From Stigonema sp964246695 (GTDB lineage Bacteria > Cyanobacteriota > Cyanobacteriia > Cyanobacteriales > Nostocaceae), in contig CAXTSI010000034.1 in NCBI GenBank assembly GCA_964246695.1, positions 1 to 31,865 of the forward strand: a stretch of 31,865 nt of DNA, given 5' to 3'. Within the stretch, counting starts at the first letter, position 1; every line of letters starts with the position of its first letter. The notes under the pieces were generated by a model. It saw nothing but the letters and a program-made list of their open reading frames with translations. It was not told the origin of the DNA and searched no databases. Positions 23,083-31,195 of the stretch are shown here, one piece after another. The position numbers and the translations under genes were made by a program.

Positions 23083-24657
23083 TTGAAACTTGTTTCCGAT
23101 CCGGCGATCGCCGACAAAATTCGCAAGATGAACCAGCGGGTGCGGTGGCAAGACCCGGCTATTATTGAACAAGGTATTGACCAAACGCGGTTGATGCTGG
23201 ACGATGGAGGCGCGGACGATCCTGAGTTCTCGTTTTTGGTAGTGGGTGATAGCGGTTCTGGAGCGCACCGAGGACACAATCCGCAGCGACAGATTGCGGA
23301 AATGATGCTACCCCATCACCAAGAATGCCGTTTCATGCTGCACACAGGCGATGTTATCTACCTAGTAGGGTCAAGTGAATACTATCAGGATAATTTTATC
23401 CTGCCTTACCGGGAGTTTCTCTTAGGAGGAGAGCATCCCCAACGCATTGCTTACGACAAGATGATTTTCACCCTGCCAATCCTACCCGTACCAGGAAATC
23501 ACGATTACTACGACTTGCCGCTTTTTTTAAGCTTAGTGTCTTTGACTACACTACCATTACGTCGCCTACTCCAAGCAAAGCTCTACCTTGATTTAGGTTG
23601 GCATGGTTCAGGACAAGGTGAAGCTTATGCACGAGCGTTTTTGGACTATCTCAAAGCATTTAAGCTCCCAGGAGATCTAGGCCATCACCTAGACAAACAC
23701 TACACGGCTAAAACAGACTCAGGTCGCTGTCTGCGCTATGAGCCTGGGTGCTTTACCCGCCTTCCCAATCGCTACTACACCTTCCGCTACGGCGGTATTG
23801 ACTTTTTTGCCCTAGATTCTAACACATTTAACGATCCAGATCCCCTACCCAAAACCAAGGAAGGAGAAGCTGAACGCTCTTTACTAGAGCAACGCCGTGA
23901 TGACTTAGAGCAACAGAAGCAACAAATGATGGAAACTTCTGCAGATCTGAATCCAGACAATCACAGTGAAGCAGAGCAACTGGACGATTTGCATGCTAAG
24001 GTATCACAAATTGAAGAAATTATTGTTGATATTGACAAGCAATTAACTGCTGACAAAATAACAGTAACTGACATTGAACAACTGGAATGGCTGAAGCTGA
24101 AATTAATTGCATCCTGGAATACCGCAGATGTTCGGGGCAGGGTGATTTATTTTCACCATCCTCCTTACGTCACTGAGGCGACGAAGTGGCAACAGGCGCA
24201 AACGCTGGTAATTCGCGGTCGTCTGCGTGGTGTGCTGAATGCAGTAGCGAAGGAGTTAGGGAACCTAACTCAAGGACGTCCTCTGGTTGATTTAGTTCTA
24301 AACGGTCACGCTCACTGTTTAGAATACTTGCAGACAATGGACACTCTCAGTGCTGATTCTGGTATTCATTGGATTGTTTGTGGTGGCAGTGGCTTTAGTC
24401 TACGACGCCAGCGAACTGAAGGACCAGATTTGATGGAGATTTTTGGAGATGCAGGCAAACAAGAGAATCGGTTAGTGGCGCGATCGCAGCTTTTTGTTGG
24501 TCGCAACGGTTATGGTTCCCAAAAGCGACGACCTTACTCGTGTCTGCGTATTGATGTTAAAAGCGGTAACCCTCCCAAGTTCATCATCCGTCCTTTAGTT
24601 GCTGAATGGTATCAGCGGCGGTGGCATAATCGGGAAATTGAGCCGTTTGTGATTTGA
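23083..24657 (+). CDS. Calcineurin-like metallophosphoesterase, 524 aa
   Basis: Two-metal phosphoesterase domain: VGDSGSG (Asp56), HTGDVIY (Asp90), GNHDYYD (Asn139-His140), a late YFHHPPY His and C-terminal LNGHAHCLEYL (the GHxH motif). Between about residues 265 and 335 lies a charged, Gln/Glu-rich insertion that reads as a coiled coil. No signal peptide, so cytosolic. It starts with TTG at 23083, chosen because AAGGAG sits 9 nt upstream; the frame is not open much further. Substrate unknown; the neighbouring lipid kinase hints at phosphate or phospholipid metabolism but that is inference. Confidence 0.88.
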   Translation: MKLVSDPAIADKIRKMNQRVRWQDPAIIEQGIDQTRLMLDDGGADDPEFSFLVVGDSGSGAHRGHNPQRQIAEMMLPHHQECRFMLHTGDVIYLVGSSEYYQDNFILPYREFLLGGEHPQRIAYDKMIFTLPILPVPGNHDYYDLPLFLSLVSLTTLPLRRLLQAKLYLDLGWHGSGQGEAYARAFLDYLKAFKLPGDLGHHLDKHYTAKTDSGRCLRYEPGCFTRLPNRYYTFRYGGIDFFALDSNTFNDPDPLPKTKEGEAERSLLEQRRDDLEQQKQQMMETSADLNPDNHSEAEQLDDLHAKVSQIEEIIVDIDKQLTADKITVTDIEQLEWLKLKLIASWNTADVRGRVIYFHHPPYVTEATKWQQAQTLVIRGRLRGVLNAVAKELGNLTQGRPLVDLVLNGHAHCLEYLQTMDTLSADSGIHWIVCGGSGFSLRRQRTEGPDLMEIFGDAGKQENRLVARSQLFVGRNGYGSQKRRPYSCLRIDVKSGNPPKFIIRPLVAEWYQRRWHNREIEPFVI

Positions 24658-24743
24658 CGATCAGCATTTTTGCTATTAGTGGGACTTAAACTGTTCTGAA
24701 AGAGCGATCGCCACCAACAAGAAAACCCCAGCATTCCCAGTAG

Positions 24744-24772
24744 ATAAGGGTGTCTCAAGGCAAAACCCTTAT
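24744..24772 (-). terminator. Possible terminator after the secreted Ig-like protein
   Basis: Minus-strand stem ATAAGGGT/ACCCTTAT (8 bp, 13-nt loop) overlapping the stop codon of the gene at 24769 and lying between two convergent genes. The T-content after the stem is low, so the call is weak. Confidence 0.35.
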
Positions 24773-25641
24773 GAATTCGGCGTCAAGGAGAAGTTCCGTC
24801 CGAGTGCGGCATTGGAGACATAGTAACCATCCGATGTAGGGGAACTTATTTGTTGGGGGATGTAATTGATAAAGAAGCCTTGCTCGTCAAAACCGTCTAC
24901 ATCCACAAAGACTGAGTAAAACCCAGGCGGAACAAAACCCTTGATTCCCGTACCTGTGTAATAGAACGAGAAAAAGCCGTTGCCGTTGGTTTGGAGGCTG
25001 TCGATTGGCTCATTGTTAGCGTTATCCGTGAACAAGAAGACACTCGCATTTGGGATAGGTAGCCCGGTCGTCGCATTGGTGACTACACCATAAATGCCCA
25101 AAGGACCTGCGGTCACACCTGATGGCGGAGGATTAATGGGCTGAGTTGGTACTTGCACACTCTGGGTGTAATCAGTAGTAGGACTGTAGGTGACTATACA
25201 AGCGGGGCTACAGCCTGTTGGGTCTGTGAGGATGTTGCCGGACCCATCCAGGTATACTACCTCATAAGTCCCTGACGGGATAAATGTGTCAGTATTTGGT
25301 TTCACGGACTGGTCTACAACAGCTGTGTAATAAAGAACATAGTTACCGATGCCGTTAATGGGGACAGTGACTATTGCTCCATCGTTCTGCCTGAGTTGGG
25401 CATAACGGACTGTACCCCGCAAGCTAGGTGGAACACCTCCAACAATCCCTGTAGGACCACCAGGAATTATCTGAGCCACAGCTTTTGATGTCATTAGGGA
25501 CGCAAGCTGAGGTTGGGGAGGAGGAACTATTAGGCTTAGGAATAAAATACATGCCAATGACAGCAAAAGATAGCCAGATCGTCTGATAAACCGTAGATTT
25601 GGTCTACAGTAAGCAAGCTTTTTAAAAGTAAAGTTTTGCAT
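24769..25641 (-). CDS. Secreted protein with carboxypeptidase-regulatory-like/Ig domain, 290 aa
   Basis: A long signal or anchor (GYLLLSLACILFLSLIV preceded by RFIRR), a Gly/Pro-rich segment, then two beta-rich modules: SLRGTVRYAQLRQNDGAIVTV with IPSGTYEVVYLDGSGNIL, and GIYGVVTNATTGLPIPNASV with VPPGFYSVFVDVDGF. The second has the shape of a carboxypeptidase regulatory-like fold. Two Cys in TGCSPACIV may form a disulfide outside the cell. No catalytic residues. The start is ATG 25641; GTG 25656 (295 aa) is the alternative, with no clear ribosome binding site for either. Probably a surface or periplasmic adhesion/structural protein. Confidence 0.65.
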   Translation of the reverse strand: MQNFTFKKLAYCRPNLRFIRRSGYLLLSLACILFLSLIVPPPQPQLASLMTSKAVAQIIPGGPTGIVGGVPPSLRGTVRYAQLRQNDGAIVTVPINGIGNYVLYYTAVVDQSVKPNTDTFIPSGTYEVVYLDGSGNILTDPTGCSPACIVTYSPTTDYTQSVQVPTQPINPPPSGVTAGPLGIYGVVTNATTGLPIPNASVFLFTDNANNEPIDSLQTNGNGFFSFYYTGTGIKGFVPPGFYSVFVDVDGFDEQGFFINYIPQQISSPTSDGYYVSNAALGRNFSLTPNS

Positions 25642-25743
25642 GTAATTAAGTTTCACTCTTACTCAACAATGACTAATTACTATATTTCAGATAGTAAATC
25701 TAATCAGTCAAGTAGTTGAAACTTGCTTTATCAACTATAACTA

Positions 25744-25967
25744 AAACAATTATGTCCCTATTTTCTAAAGCTTTTATTCCTCAAAAGAGCATAGCAATCC
25801 CTACATAGTGAGTAAGGTAAAACTGCCTCTGAATCTACTTTTGAGGATATTTAAGAGGTATTTTTTATAAAGTCTCATTACTTTAATAGTAATATCTAGC
25901 AAAAATTCAAGACTATGAGACTACTAATTTTGATGATAAAACTGAAACAATTATGTCCCTATTTTCT
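25744..25967. repeat. Direct repeat, two 23-bp copies 201 bp apart
   Basis: AAACAATTATGTCCCTATTT plus TCT occurs at 25744-25766 and again at 25945-25967, and TTTTATT follows each after 3-5 nt. They lie upstream of the secreted Ig-like gene, at about 100 and 300 nt from its start. Confidence 0.6.
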
Positions 25968-26102
25968 GCCTTTTATTAGTCGTTGTGAGTTGGTTCACCG
26001 CATTGAGTATATGCTGCTGTGCAAGTCAAAGTAATTCGTAATTACAATCAGTGGGGGCTTTTACCCACTACCTAGGGGAACGCCGACAAATAAATTATCC
26101 AA

Positions 26103-26166
26103 TATTGTGCAGTAGGCATCCTGCCCGCCCAGTTTATAGGACGGGCAGGATGCCCATCCCACAATA
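26103..26166. repeat. MITE-like inverted repeat
   Basis: Outer arms TATTGTG/CACAATA and inner arms GGCATCCTGCCCG/CGGGCAGGATGCC around a 14-nt loop. The GGGCAGGATGCC hairpin is a common dispersed cyanobacterial repeat. No coding capacity. Confidence 0.65.
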
Positions 26167-26379
26167 AATATTTGTATATTTTTTTTACTTGTAAATCCCT
26201 AGAAGCAGATCCCATCGCAATTGAAGAAAGGGTACTGCACCTACTGCGAAGTTTGGTCGTAGTTCCATTTCGAGGAAAAAAGGAAACGTCCTTTTTAACA
26301 ATTTTTAACACAGTTGAAAGAGTTGAAGGGGACAGATTAGCTTCGCCAAATCTACACACCTTACTCGTGCTATGATTAA

Positions 26380-26640
26380 TTTGTACGGGTGGTCAGCCCG
26401 GAACTTACGCCCAGCTAGCCCTGCTTGTCAGGAAGCAGACGCTCGTTCGCATGATTGCGTCTCCCCTTGGGAGAAGACTCGAAGATCGCTTTGCTATCAG
26501 GAGTATCGAGTCCAGATCAGTGGAACCCTACTAGATCGCTTAACATAAAACGGCGATTGGGATGTTGAGACAACAACTAGTAATTCTCTTGTCTTAAAGA
26601 ATCTGCGGACCAAGCGAAGCTTAGCCGTAGGGGTTCAAGT
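26380..26640 (+). mobile_element. IS200/IS605 tnpB-side right-end remnant
   Basis: GATTGGGATGTTGAGAC, then CTCTTGTCTTAAAGAATC, then an imperfect stem (CTGCGG...CCGTAG) and GGGGTTCAAG match the 3' end seen downstream of many cyanobacterial tnpB genes, the region that in active elements contributes the TnpB guide RNA. A short open frame before it (TGGQPGTYAQLALLVRKQTL...) may be a decayed tnpB tail. The rest of tnpB is absent. Identification is from recalled pattern, not a search. Confidence 0.4.
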
Positions 26641-26694
26641 CGTTCATGCACCTTACAGCTTCTTTCAGTTCAATAGACCATAATATGACCGTAG

Positions 26695-26712
26695 GGGCGG
26701 GGTTTCCCGCCC
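26695..26712 (-). terminator. Hairpin downstream of the antiporter gene
   Basis: GGGCGGG, 4-nt loop, CCCGCCC. It lies 28 nt past the antiporter stop codon. It may end transcription, but the GTAGGGGCGGG-type hairpin is also a dispersed repeat and has no T-run. Confidence 0.4.
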
Positions 26713-26739
26713 TTACTTTCGGATTGAAGTCTGTGTACC

Positions 26740-29004
26740 CTAATTCGAGTGACCAGATAGCGTAATCACAGCGACTGGACAGGGTGCTTTGTTGAGGATA
26801 GCATCGGCGCGGTGACCAAAGAACGCTCGACCCGATATTGTCCGAACACTACTACCCATAACGATCAAATCTACTTGGTTAGTGCGGGCAAACTTGAGGA
26901 TTTCCATCTCTGGAATTCCAGTCAGAACCGCAGTTTTGACAATCGCACCCAGTCCTTGCCCGATCTCGGCTTGCTGATGCACAATGTTTTGGGCAATCTC
27001 TGTTACCGAGTGCCTTGTCTGCTGCTCAAACAGAATGTATTGCTGCTGAGTCCGATTTACGACATTAACTATTGTGACAGTTGCCCCAGTCTGAGCCGCA
27101 ATTGTACTGGCAACCTCAACTGCATGTTCGCTGTATTCAGTGCCGCTGGTGGGGACTAGAATATGACCGATTTTGTGAAAGCCAGTCGGATCTATCCGAT
27201 CCTGAACTTTGGATAAATTCGACTTTACCACCATTGTGGCGCAGGGAGCTTGCTGAACTACCCGATCGACCAGCAAATTGAATAAAGCACCCCGAGGACG
27301 CTGACTTTCCTTTGCGCCCATCACAATCAAGTCATACCCTTTGTGCGCTTCAACGAGAATCACCTCAGCCTTGTTACGTCCTGACTCCACCTTGGTTTGC
27401 AGTAGTGCGTCATCCGGGAGATAAATTTCCTCTGTTACGGTAGCAATAGCGGCTTCTGCTGTATTGTCCTTCACCGCATTTGCTACAGCATTGACTGATT
27501 GACGTTTAGGCTTTTTATCACTCTTAGCAAACAGAACCGTCACCTCTAGGGGATTTTGGTGTGCCAAATGGCTAACTAACTGAGCAGCTAACCTGACATT
27601 CGCTTCTCCCTGAGTAGGCATCAATATCCGGTGGATGCGCTTGATAAAGCTGCGACTTGCCTGTTCTTCTTGCTGCAACCGATTCGCTTCTTCTTCACTC
27701 ATCGACACATGAGACAATGACCAGCGCAACAAAGGCGGAGCCATCAGTGAGGTGACGATCGCCACCATCACAATAATCGAGTACATTTGCGGATTCAGTA
27801 CTCCTAGGGAAACGCCGATAGTGGCAACGATAATCTCCATCGCGCCACGGGCATTCATCCCCGAACCCATTGCAATGCCTTCCCAATGGCTCAAGCCACC
27901 CACACGAGAGCCAATGTAGGCGCCGGTGAATTTGCCGAAGCAGGCGATCGCCAGTACTATCAAACCAACCAAGAGCGTTTGCGGCGCCAGCATTTTGAGT
28001 AAGTCTACCTTCAACCCCGCTGTGGCAAAGAAAATAGGAGCCAAAAACGCAGAGGTAATCAACTCCAGAGTCAGCCCTGCCTCCCGACTAAAGCGCGGTG
28101 ACTGTCCTGCCAGAATCCCCGTGACAAATGCTCCCAGTGCGGCTTCAATCCCCAAGTTGTGGGTAAAGGCAGCTGCACTAAACGCCAGCACTAACAAAGC
28201 TGACAAACTAGCTGTCGCCCCACCAATGTAATCATCTACCCAGCGCAACGTCCAAGCCATCAGCGATCGCCCTAGGGTAAAAGCAAATCCTAAAAACAGT
28301 ACCGCGCCTCCAACCGACCGCAGTACTGTCTGGAAATCAAATTTGCCACTGCTTGCTAACCCTGAGACTACTGAAAGCAGAATCCAGCCAATGGTGTCAT
28401 CCGTCATCCCAGCAGCTAGAGTGATCTGACCAATGTCCCGCCGAATCAGGTTTAAATCCATCAGCACTTTGGCTATCACCGGAACTGCCGAGATACTCAT
28501 CGCGGTGGCAATAAACAGACTGAAGATTAAACGTGCATTACTGTTGACTAAAAAATTGTCTGGCAGAAACCAGCCCAACCCCAATCCAGTTGTGAAGGGA
28601 ACGAGAATCCCTCCCAAAGAAATCAGCAGTGCCGTTTTGCCTTTGCGGACAATGAGATTCAGGTCTGTCTCCAGTCCAGTCACAATCAGTAAAAATAGCA
28701 CTCCTAACCACGAGACGACCGATATCAGGTCAGACTGTGCTTGACTGTGAGGAAAAATCTTACCCTGTAAAGAAGGCAGAATCCAACCGAACACCGATGG
28801 ACCTAGCAGCACCCCTGCAAGTAGTTCACCAACTACAGGTGGCAATTGGATGCGACGCATGAACTCGCCTAAGCCTCTAGCGACCAAAAGCAGCACAGCT
28901 AACTCCAGCAATACCAGAAGCAGTTCGTGGTGACCAAGAGGCTTGATCAGACCTTTTTGGGCTGCTGCTTCAGCCGCAAGTAAAGGGTCAAGCGGTAAAT
29001 ACAT
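26740..29004 (-). CDS. CPA2 cation/proton antiporter with two USP domains, 754 aa
   Basis: An N-terminal Na+/H+ exchanger domain (about 30-440, 12-13 membrane segments) with PPVVGELLAGVLLGP, the ion-site motif GMTDDTIGW and GMNARGAMEIIVA, followed by a linker and two universal-stress-protein domains (about 460-600 and 615-750). Both USP domains end in the nucleotide-loop signature (MGAKESQRPRG...G and MGSSVRTISGRAFFG). Likely exchanges Na+ or K+ for protons across the plasma or thylakoid membrane, with the USP tail sensing ATP or another nucleotide. The ATG at 29004 has no Shine-Dalgarno. Confidence 0.9.
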   Translation of the reverse strand: MYLPLDPLLAAEAAAQKGLIKPLGHHELLLVLLELAVLLLVARGLGEFMRRIQLPPVVGELLAGVLLGPSVFGWILPSLQGKIFPHSQAQSDLISVVSWLGVLFLLIVTGLETDLNLIVRKGKTALLISLGGILVPFTTGLGLGWFLPDNFLVNSNARLIFSLFIATAMSISAVPVIAKVLMDLNLIRRDIGQITLAAGMTDDTIGWILLSVVSGLASSGKFDFQTVLRSVGGAVLFLGFAFTLGRSLMAWTLRWVDDYIGGATASLSALLVLAFSAAAFTHNLGIEAALGAFVTGILAGQSPRFSREAGLTLELITSAFLAPIFFATAGLKVDLLKMLAPQTLLVGLIVLAIACFGKFTGAYIGSRVGGLSHWEGIAMGSGMNARGAMEIIVATIGVSLGVLNPQMYSIIVMVAIVTSLMAPPLLRWSLSHVSMSEEEANRLQQEEQASRSFIKRIHRILMPTQGEANVRLAAQLVSHLAHQNPLEVTVLFAKSDKKPKRQSVNAVANAVKDNTAEAAIATVTEEIYLPDDALLQTKVESGRNKAEVILVEAHKGYDLIVMGAKESQRPRGALFNLLVDRVVQQAPCATMVVKSNLSKVQDRIDPTGFHKIGHILVPTSGTEYSEHAVEVASTIAAQTGATVTIVNVVNRTQQQYILFEQQTRHSVTEIAQNIVHQQAEIGQGLGAIVKTAVLTGIPEMEILKFARTNQVDLIVMGSSVRTISGRAFFGHRADAILNKAPCPVAVITLSGHSN

Positions 29005-29138
29005 GATTTTTATTCAGATTCCTGATGCTGTTACAAGAATCTTCCATGGTTGAGCCGGGTATGTCATCTATCTAAGAGATATTGACATTTTGTTTTTTAA
29101 ACTCTCCCCTATTCCCCTACAAGTAAGCCTTCAGGGCT

Positions 29139-29167
29139 TTGACAAATTGACTTATCAGGGATTATAA
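29139..29167 (+). promoter_or_regulatory. Sigma70-type promoter for the glycosyltransferase-like gene
   Basis: TTGACA (29139-29144), 17-nt spacer, TTATAA (29162-29167), giving a predicted transcript start around 29174 and a leader of about 35 nt. Confidence 0.5.
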
Positions 29168-29208
29168 GTTGATTAGTATACAAGGGAAGACATTATTTCA
29201 ATTTTATC

Positions 29209-30048
29209 ATGCAACATACAGCCGGATTCTGTTTCTGTACATTAGCATTAGGTGAAAATTACTGTAATCTCGCATTGGAATTGGCAAAAGACTTAGAAGA
29301 ATATTCGCCTAACACTTATTTGCTTATTTTGACAGATAAACCCCAGCACTTCCACAAACAGACCAATGTTTTAGCTTTTAAACATCAACAACAAAGTATT
29401 GGATGTTACCACGATAAACGTTTTGCAATTGCCAAGGCATTATCACTTTTTAATTCCTGCATTTTTGTTGATGCAGATATGCGAATATTGGCGGCAATAC
29501 CTAATGATTTTCACTGGCTGCCAGGAATAACTGCCAAAATTGTTTGGCACAATATTGTTAAACATAATAAAAATCAAGTAGAAATTGAAATTTTAAAAAA
29601 AGTTGCTCAAAAATGTAATTTGAATCTCGAAGATATTAGTTTTGTTCACGAGTGTTTGTTTGTAGTAACAAGAGATGAAGGGCGTGAAATTGATTTCCTC
29701 GAAACGTGGAAGCGTATTGCTGCTTATTGTGAACTAAATAAATTTTATCGAGGGGAAGGGCATACAATAGGATTAGCAGCAGCGAAAGCTGGATTGCAAA
29801 TTAGAAGTGACCCGATGGAGGAAATCTCTTTTTTCAAAGATAAGTTGGAATTGCAAAAAATTAAACAGGGCGAGGCTGAGGTTAAGAAAAATTCTATTTA
29901 TTTTGAAATCCAACAAAAACTAGAATATCCCCAAATATCTATTTTTAAAAGAGCTATAAATAAAATCAGGAAAATAATTATGCATTTCTATCGTTCATGG
30001 CGATTGAAGATTCTTTCTTTATCAGATATTAATTTTTATTACAGATAA
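29209..30048 (+). CDS. Glycosyltransferase-like (GT-A fold) protein, 279 aa
   Basis: The N-terminal half resembles nucleotide-sugar transferases: a beta strand followed by NLALELAKDL, TYLLILTDKP, then RFAIAKALSLFNSCIFVDADM where DAD (88-90) is a D-x-D metal/sugar-nucleotide motif. A later EGHTIGLAAAKAGL segment fits the acceptor side. The C-terminal 60 residues are basic with a possible membrane-associating helix. Very AT-rich with A/T third positions, unlike its neighbours, as is typical of transferred surface-polysaccharide genes. It has its own promoter and sits alone, not in a polysaccharide cluster. Confidence 0.6.
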   Translation: MQHTAGFCFCTLALGENYCNLALELAKDLEEYSPNTYLLILTDKPQHFHKQTNVLAFKHQQQSIGCYHDKRFAIAKALSLFNSCIFVDADMRILAAIPNDFHWLPGITAKIVWHNIVKHNKNQVEIEILKKVAQKCNLNLEDISFVHECLFVVTRDEGREIDFLETWKRIAAYCELNKFYRGEGHTIGLAAAKAGLQIRSDPMEEISFFKDKLELQKIKQGEAEVKKNSIYFEIQQKLEYPQISIFKRAINKIRKIIMHFYRSWRLKILSLSDINFYYR

Positions 30049-30135
30049 CTCAGTTGACAAGAAATATCAAGGGTAAGTAAGTTGGTGATATTAATCCCAC
30101 CTATGTAAAGTTTTGTAAAATGACATGAAAGGCTT

Positions 30136-30164
30136 GTAGTTGCGCGCGACTCGCGAGCAACTAC
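30136..30164. repeat. Hairpin downstream of the glycosyltransferase-like gene
   Basis: GTAGTTGC and GCAACTAC arms around a GC-rich 13-nt centre. A GTAGTTGC-type dispersed cyanobacterial repeat; it may serve as a transcript end for the + strand gene ending at 30048. Confidence 0.45.
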
Positions 30165-30178
30165 GAACCAATAATAAT

Positions 30179-30199
30179 TTATTTACGCCGACCTACTTA
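30179..30199 (-). repeat. Left arm of a 21-bp inverted repeat pair
   Basis: Its reverse complement begins TAAGTAGGTCGGCGTAAATA and matches 31772-31792 at 20 of 21 positions. The pair brackets the IS200-type element and the acidic-protein gene. Confidence 0.6.
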
Positions 30200-30232
30200 G
30201 TACGTGGCGATCGCTACATACTACCCTTGATA

Positions 30233-30325
30233 GGCGAAGCTATAGCGCACCCGACATTTAAAGAAATCTTTACGGATGATGGTGCGTTACGGCAAAGCTA
30301 TAGCGCACCCTACATTTAAAAGAAA
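30233..30325. repeat. Two direct copies of a ~34-bp unit, 58-bp period
   Basis: GGC(G/A)AAGCTATAGCGCACCC followed by GACATTTAAAGAAA or TACATTTAAAAGAAA, starting at 30233 and 30291. Between them GGTGCGTTA pairs with TAGCGCACC, linking this to the GGTGCGTTACG repeat at 19191. Confidence 0.55.
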
Positions 30326-30397
30326 ACGATGATGAGGATTTCTGTCTAATCATCGCTACGATCGCTTGATGGATATGAGAGAATGAGTGAACTACCG

Positions 30398-30424
30398 CAC
30401 AGTGACCGCAAGCGGTTCACTGTG
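30398..30424. repeat. Strong near-perfect hairpin
   Basis: CACAGTGACCGC, AA, GCGGTTCACTGTG: a 12-bp stem with one bulged T. It lies about 200 bp upstream of IS200 tnpA; it could be a left-end structure of the element or an older IS end. Confidence 0.45.
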
Positions 30425-30619
30425 GGCTTCTGGCATCCCATGAACACAGTTTTTAGACGCTGTGTCTAGCTTACGCAGGATTTCCAGAACTTCCGTATGG
30501 GTACTAGCTGTCGCAGTAGATTTAAAAACTACTTTCCCCTTCAGGCTTTTTATACATGGGAACAGACCGCGACCTAGTCTTTTTATACAGTGATTATAGC
30601 AAAGTTTCCGGTTAGGGCG

Positions 30620-31138
30620 ATGAAAAATGATTTTATTTCAAAGGGCAGTCCGGTAGGTGACCTTAAAGCACACTTGGTTTTGACCACAAAATATCGGCGC
30701 AAAGTCTTTACAGATGCGATGTTGACTCGGTTGCATACTATTCTTGAAGAATTGTTAATTAAATGGGACTGTAAACTTATTGAGTTCAATGGTGAGACTG
30801 ACCATGTACACGCTCTATTCCAATATCATCCTGACTTACAGTTAAGTACACTTATAAGCAACATTAAGTCAGTTACATCTCGCAAACTCAGGCAAGAATT
30901 TGCAGAATACTTGAGGCGTTTTTATACAAAAGATGTTTTTTGGAATGGATCGTATTTCGTTGCTAGCTGTGGTGGTGTGACAATTACAACCTTAAAGCAG
31001 TACATTGAAGGTCAAGACCGACCAGAAAATAGCGATTCTGACGCTCCTTGTACCGGAAGATCGCTTCGCTATCATCGACACCCTGCCCTGTCAAACCTGC
31101 GGTTTGATCTGGTTGGGTGTCAATTCATCATCGCTTAA
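30620..31138 (+). CDS. tnpA: IS200-type Y1 transposase TnpA, 172 aa
   Basis: Single-strand transposase of the IS200/IS605 family. HuH motif DHVHALF (His62, His64), catalytic Tyr128 in TLKQYIEGQ, and the fold segments HLVLTTKYRRKVF and LISNIKSVTSRKLR. All catalytic parts are present. The tail after Tyr128 is about 44 aa, longer than the usual 10-25, and looks non-family (SDSDAPCTGRSLRYHRHPAL...), so it may be read-through past a lost stop. The ATG at 30620 is preferred over a GTG at 30590. No tnpB follows; the element ends in the hairpin at 31147. Confidence 0.88.
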   Translation: MKNDFISKGSPVGDLKAHLVLTTKYRRKVFTDAMLTRLHTILEELLIKWDCKLIEFNGETDHVHALFQYHPDLQLSTLISNIKSVTSRKLRQEFAEYLRRFYTKDVFWNGSYFVASCGGVTITTLKQYIEGQDRPENSDSDAPCTGRSLRYHRHPALSNLRFDLVGCQFIIA

Positions 31139-31143
31139 AAATT

Positions 31144-31188
31144 CATCCCACACTGACCCGGAAGGGGTCAGATGTGGGGCTTCTTTTT
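31144..31188 (+). terminator. IS200 right-end hairpin acting as intrinsic terminator
   Basis: CCCAC-A-CTGACCC, loop GGAAG, GGGTCAG-AT-GTGGG, then CTTCTTTTT. It ends the tnpA transcript; on the minus strand the same stem is followed by ATGAATTTTT, so it can also serve the convergent gene ending at 31196. Confidence 0.75.
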
Positions 31189-31195
31189 GTTTAAG

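Larger units (their letters stand above)
25657..26739. other. 1.08-kb gene-poor region
   Basis: No convincing gene. Contains, in order, a 23-bp direct repeat pair (25744 and 25945), a MITE-like inverted repeat (26103-26166), an IS605-type right-end remnant (about 26380-26640) and a GC-rich hairpin (26695-26712). The open frames here overlap the hairpins or lack start signals. Confidence 0.55.
30049..30619. other. 570-bp repeat-rich gap before IS200 tnpA
   Basis: Holds several small hairpins and repeats, listed separately, plus a strong hairpin at 30398-30424 and the presumed left end of the IS200-type element near 30560-30600 (CTTTTTATACA occurs twice there). A minus-strand frame from about 30600 down to 30391 is open without a start codon (ends EILRKLDTASKNCVHGMPEA...), possibly decayed coding DNA of unknown origin. 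Confidence 0.4.

Noticed and set aside
26072..26359. 95-aa minus-strand frame
   Set aside because: It runs through the MITE-like hairpin (KYLLWDGHPARPINWAGRMPT-type translation of a repeat) and has no ribosome binding site.
26600..26640. tRNA-like GGTTCAAG stem-loop
   Set aside because: No acceptor, D or anticodon arms can be folded around it; it fits an IS605-type right end better.
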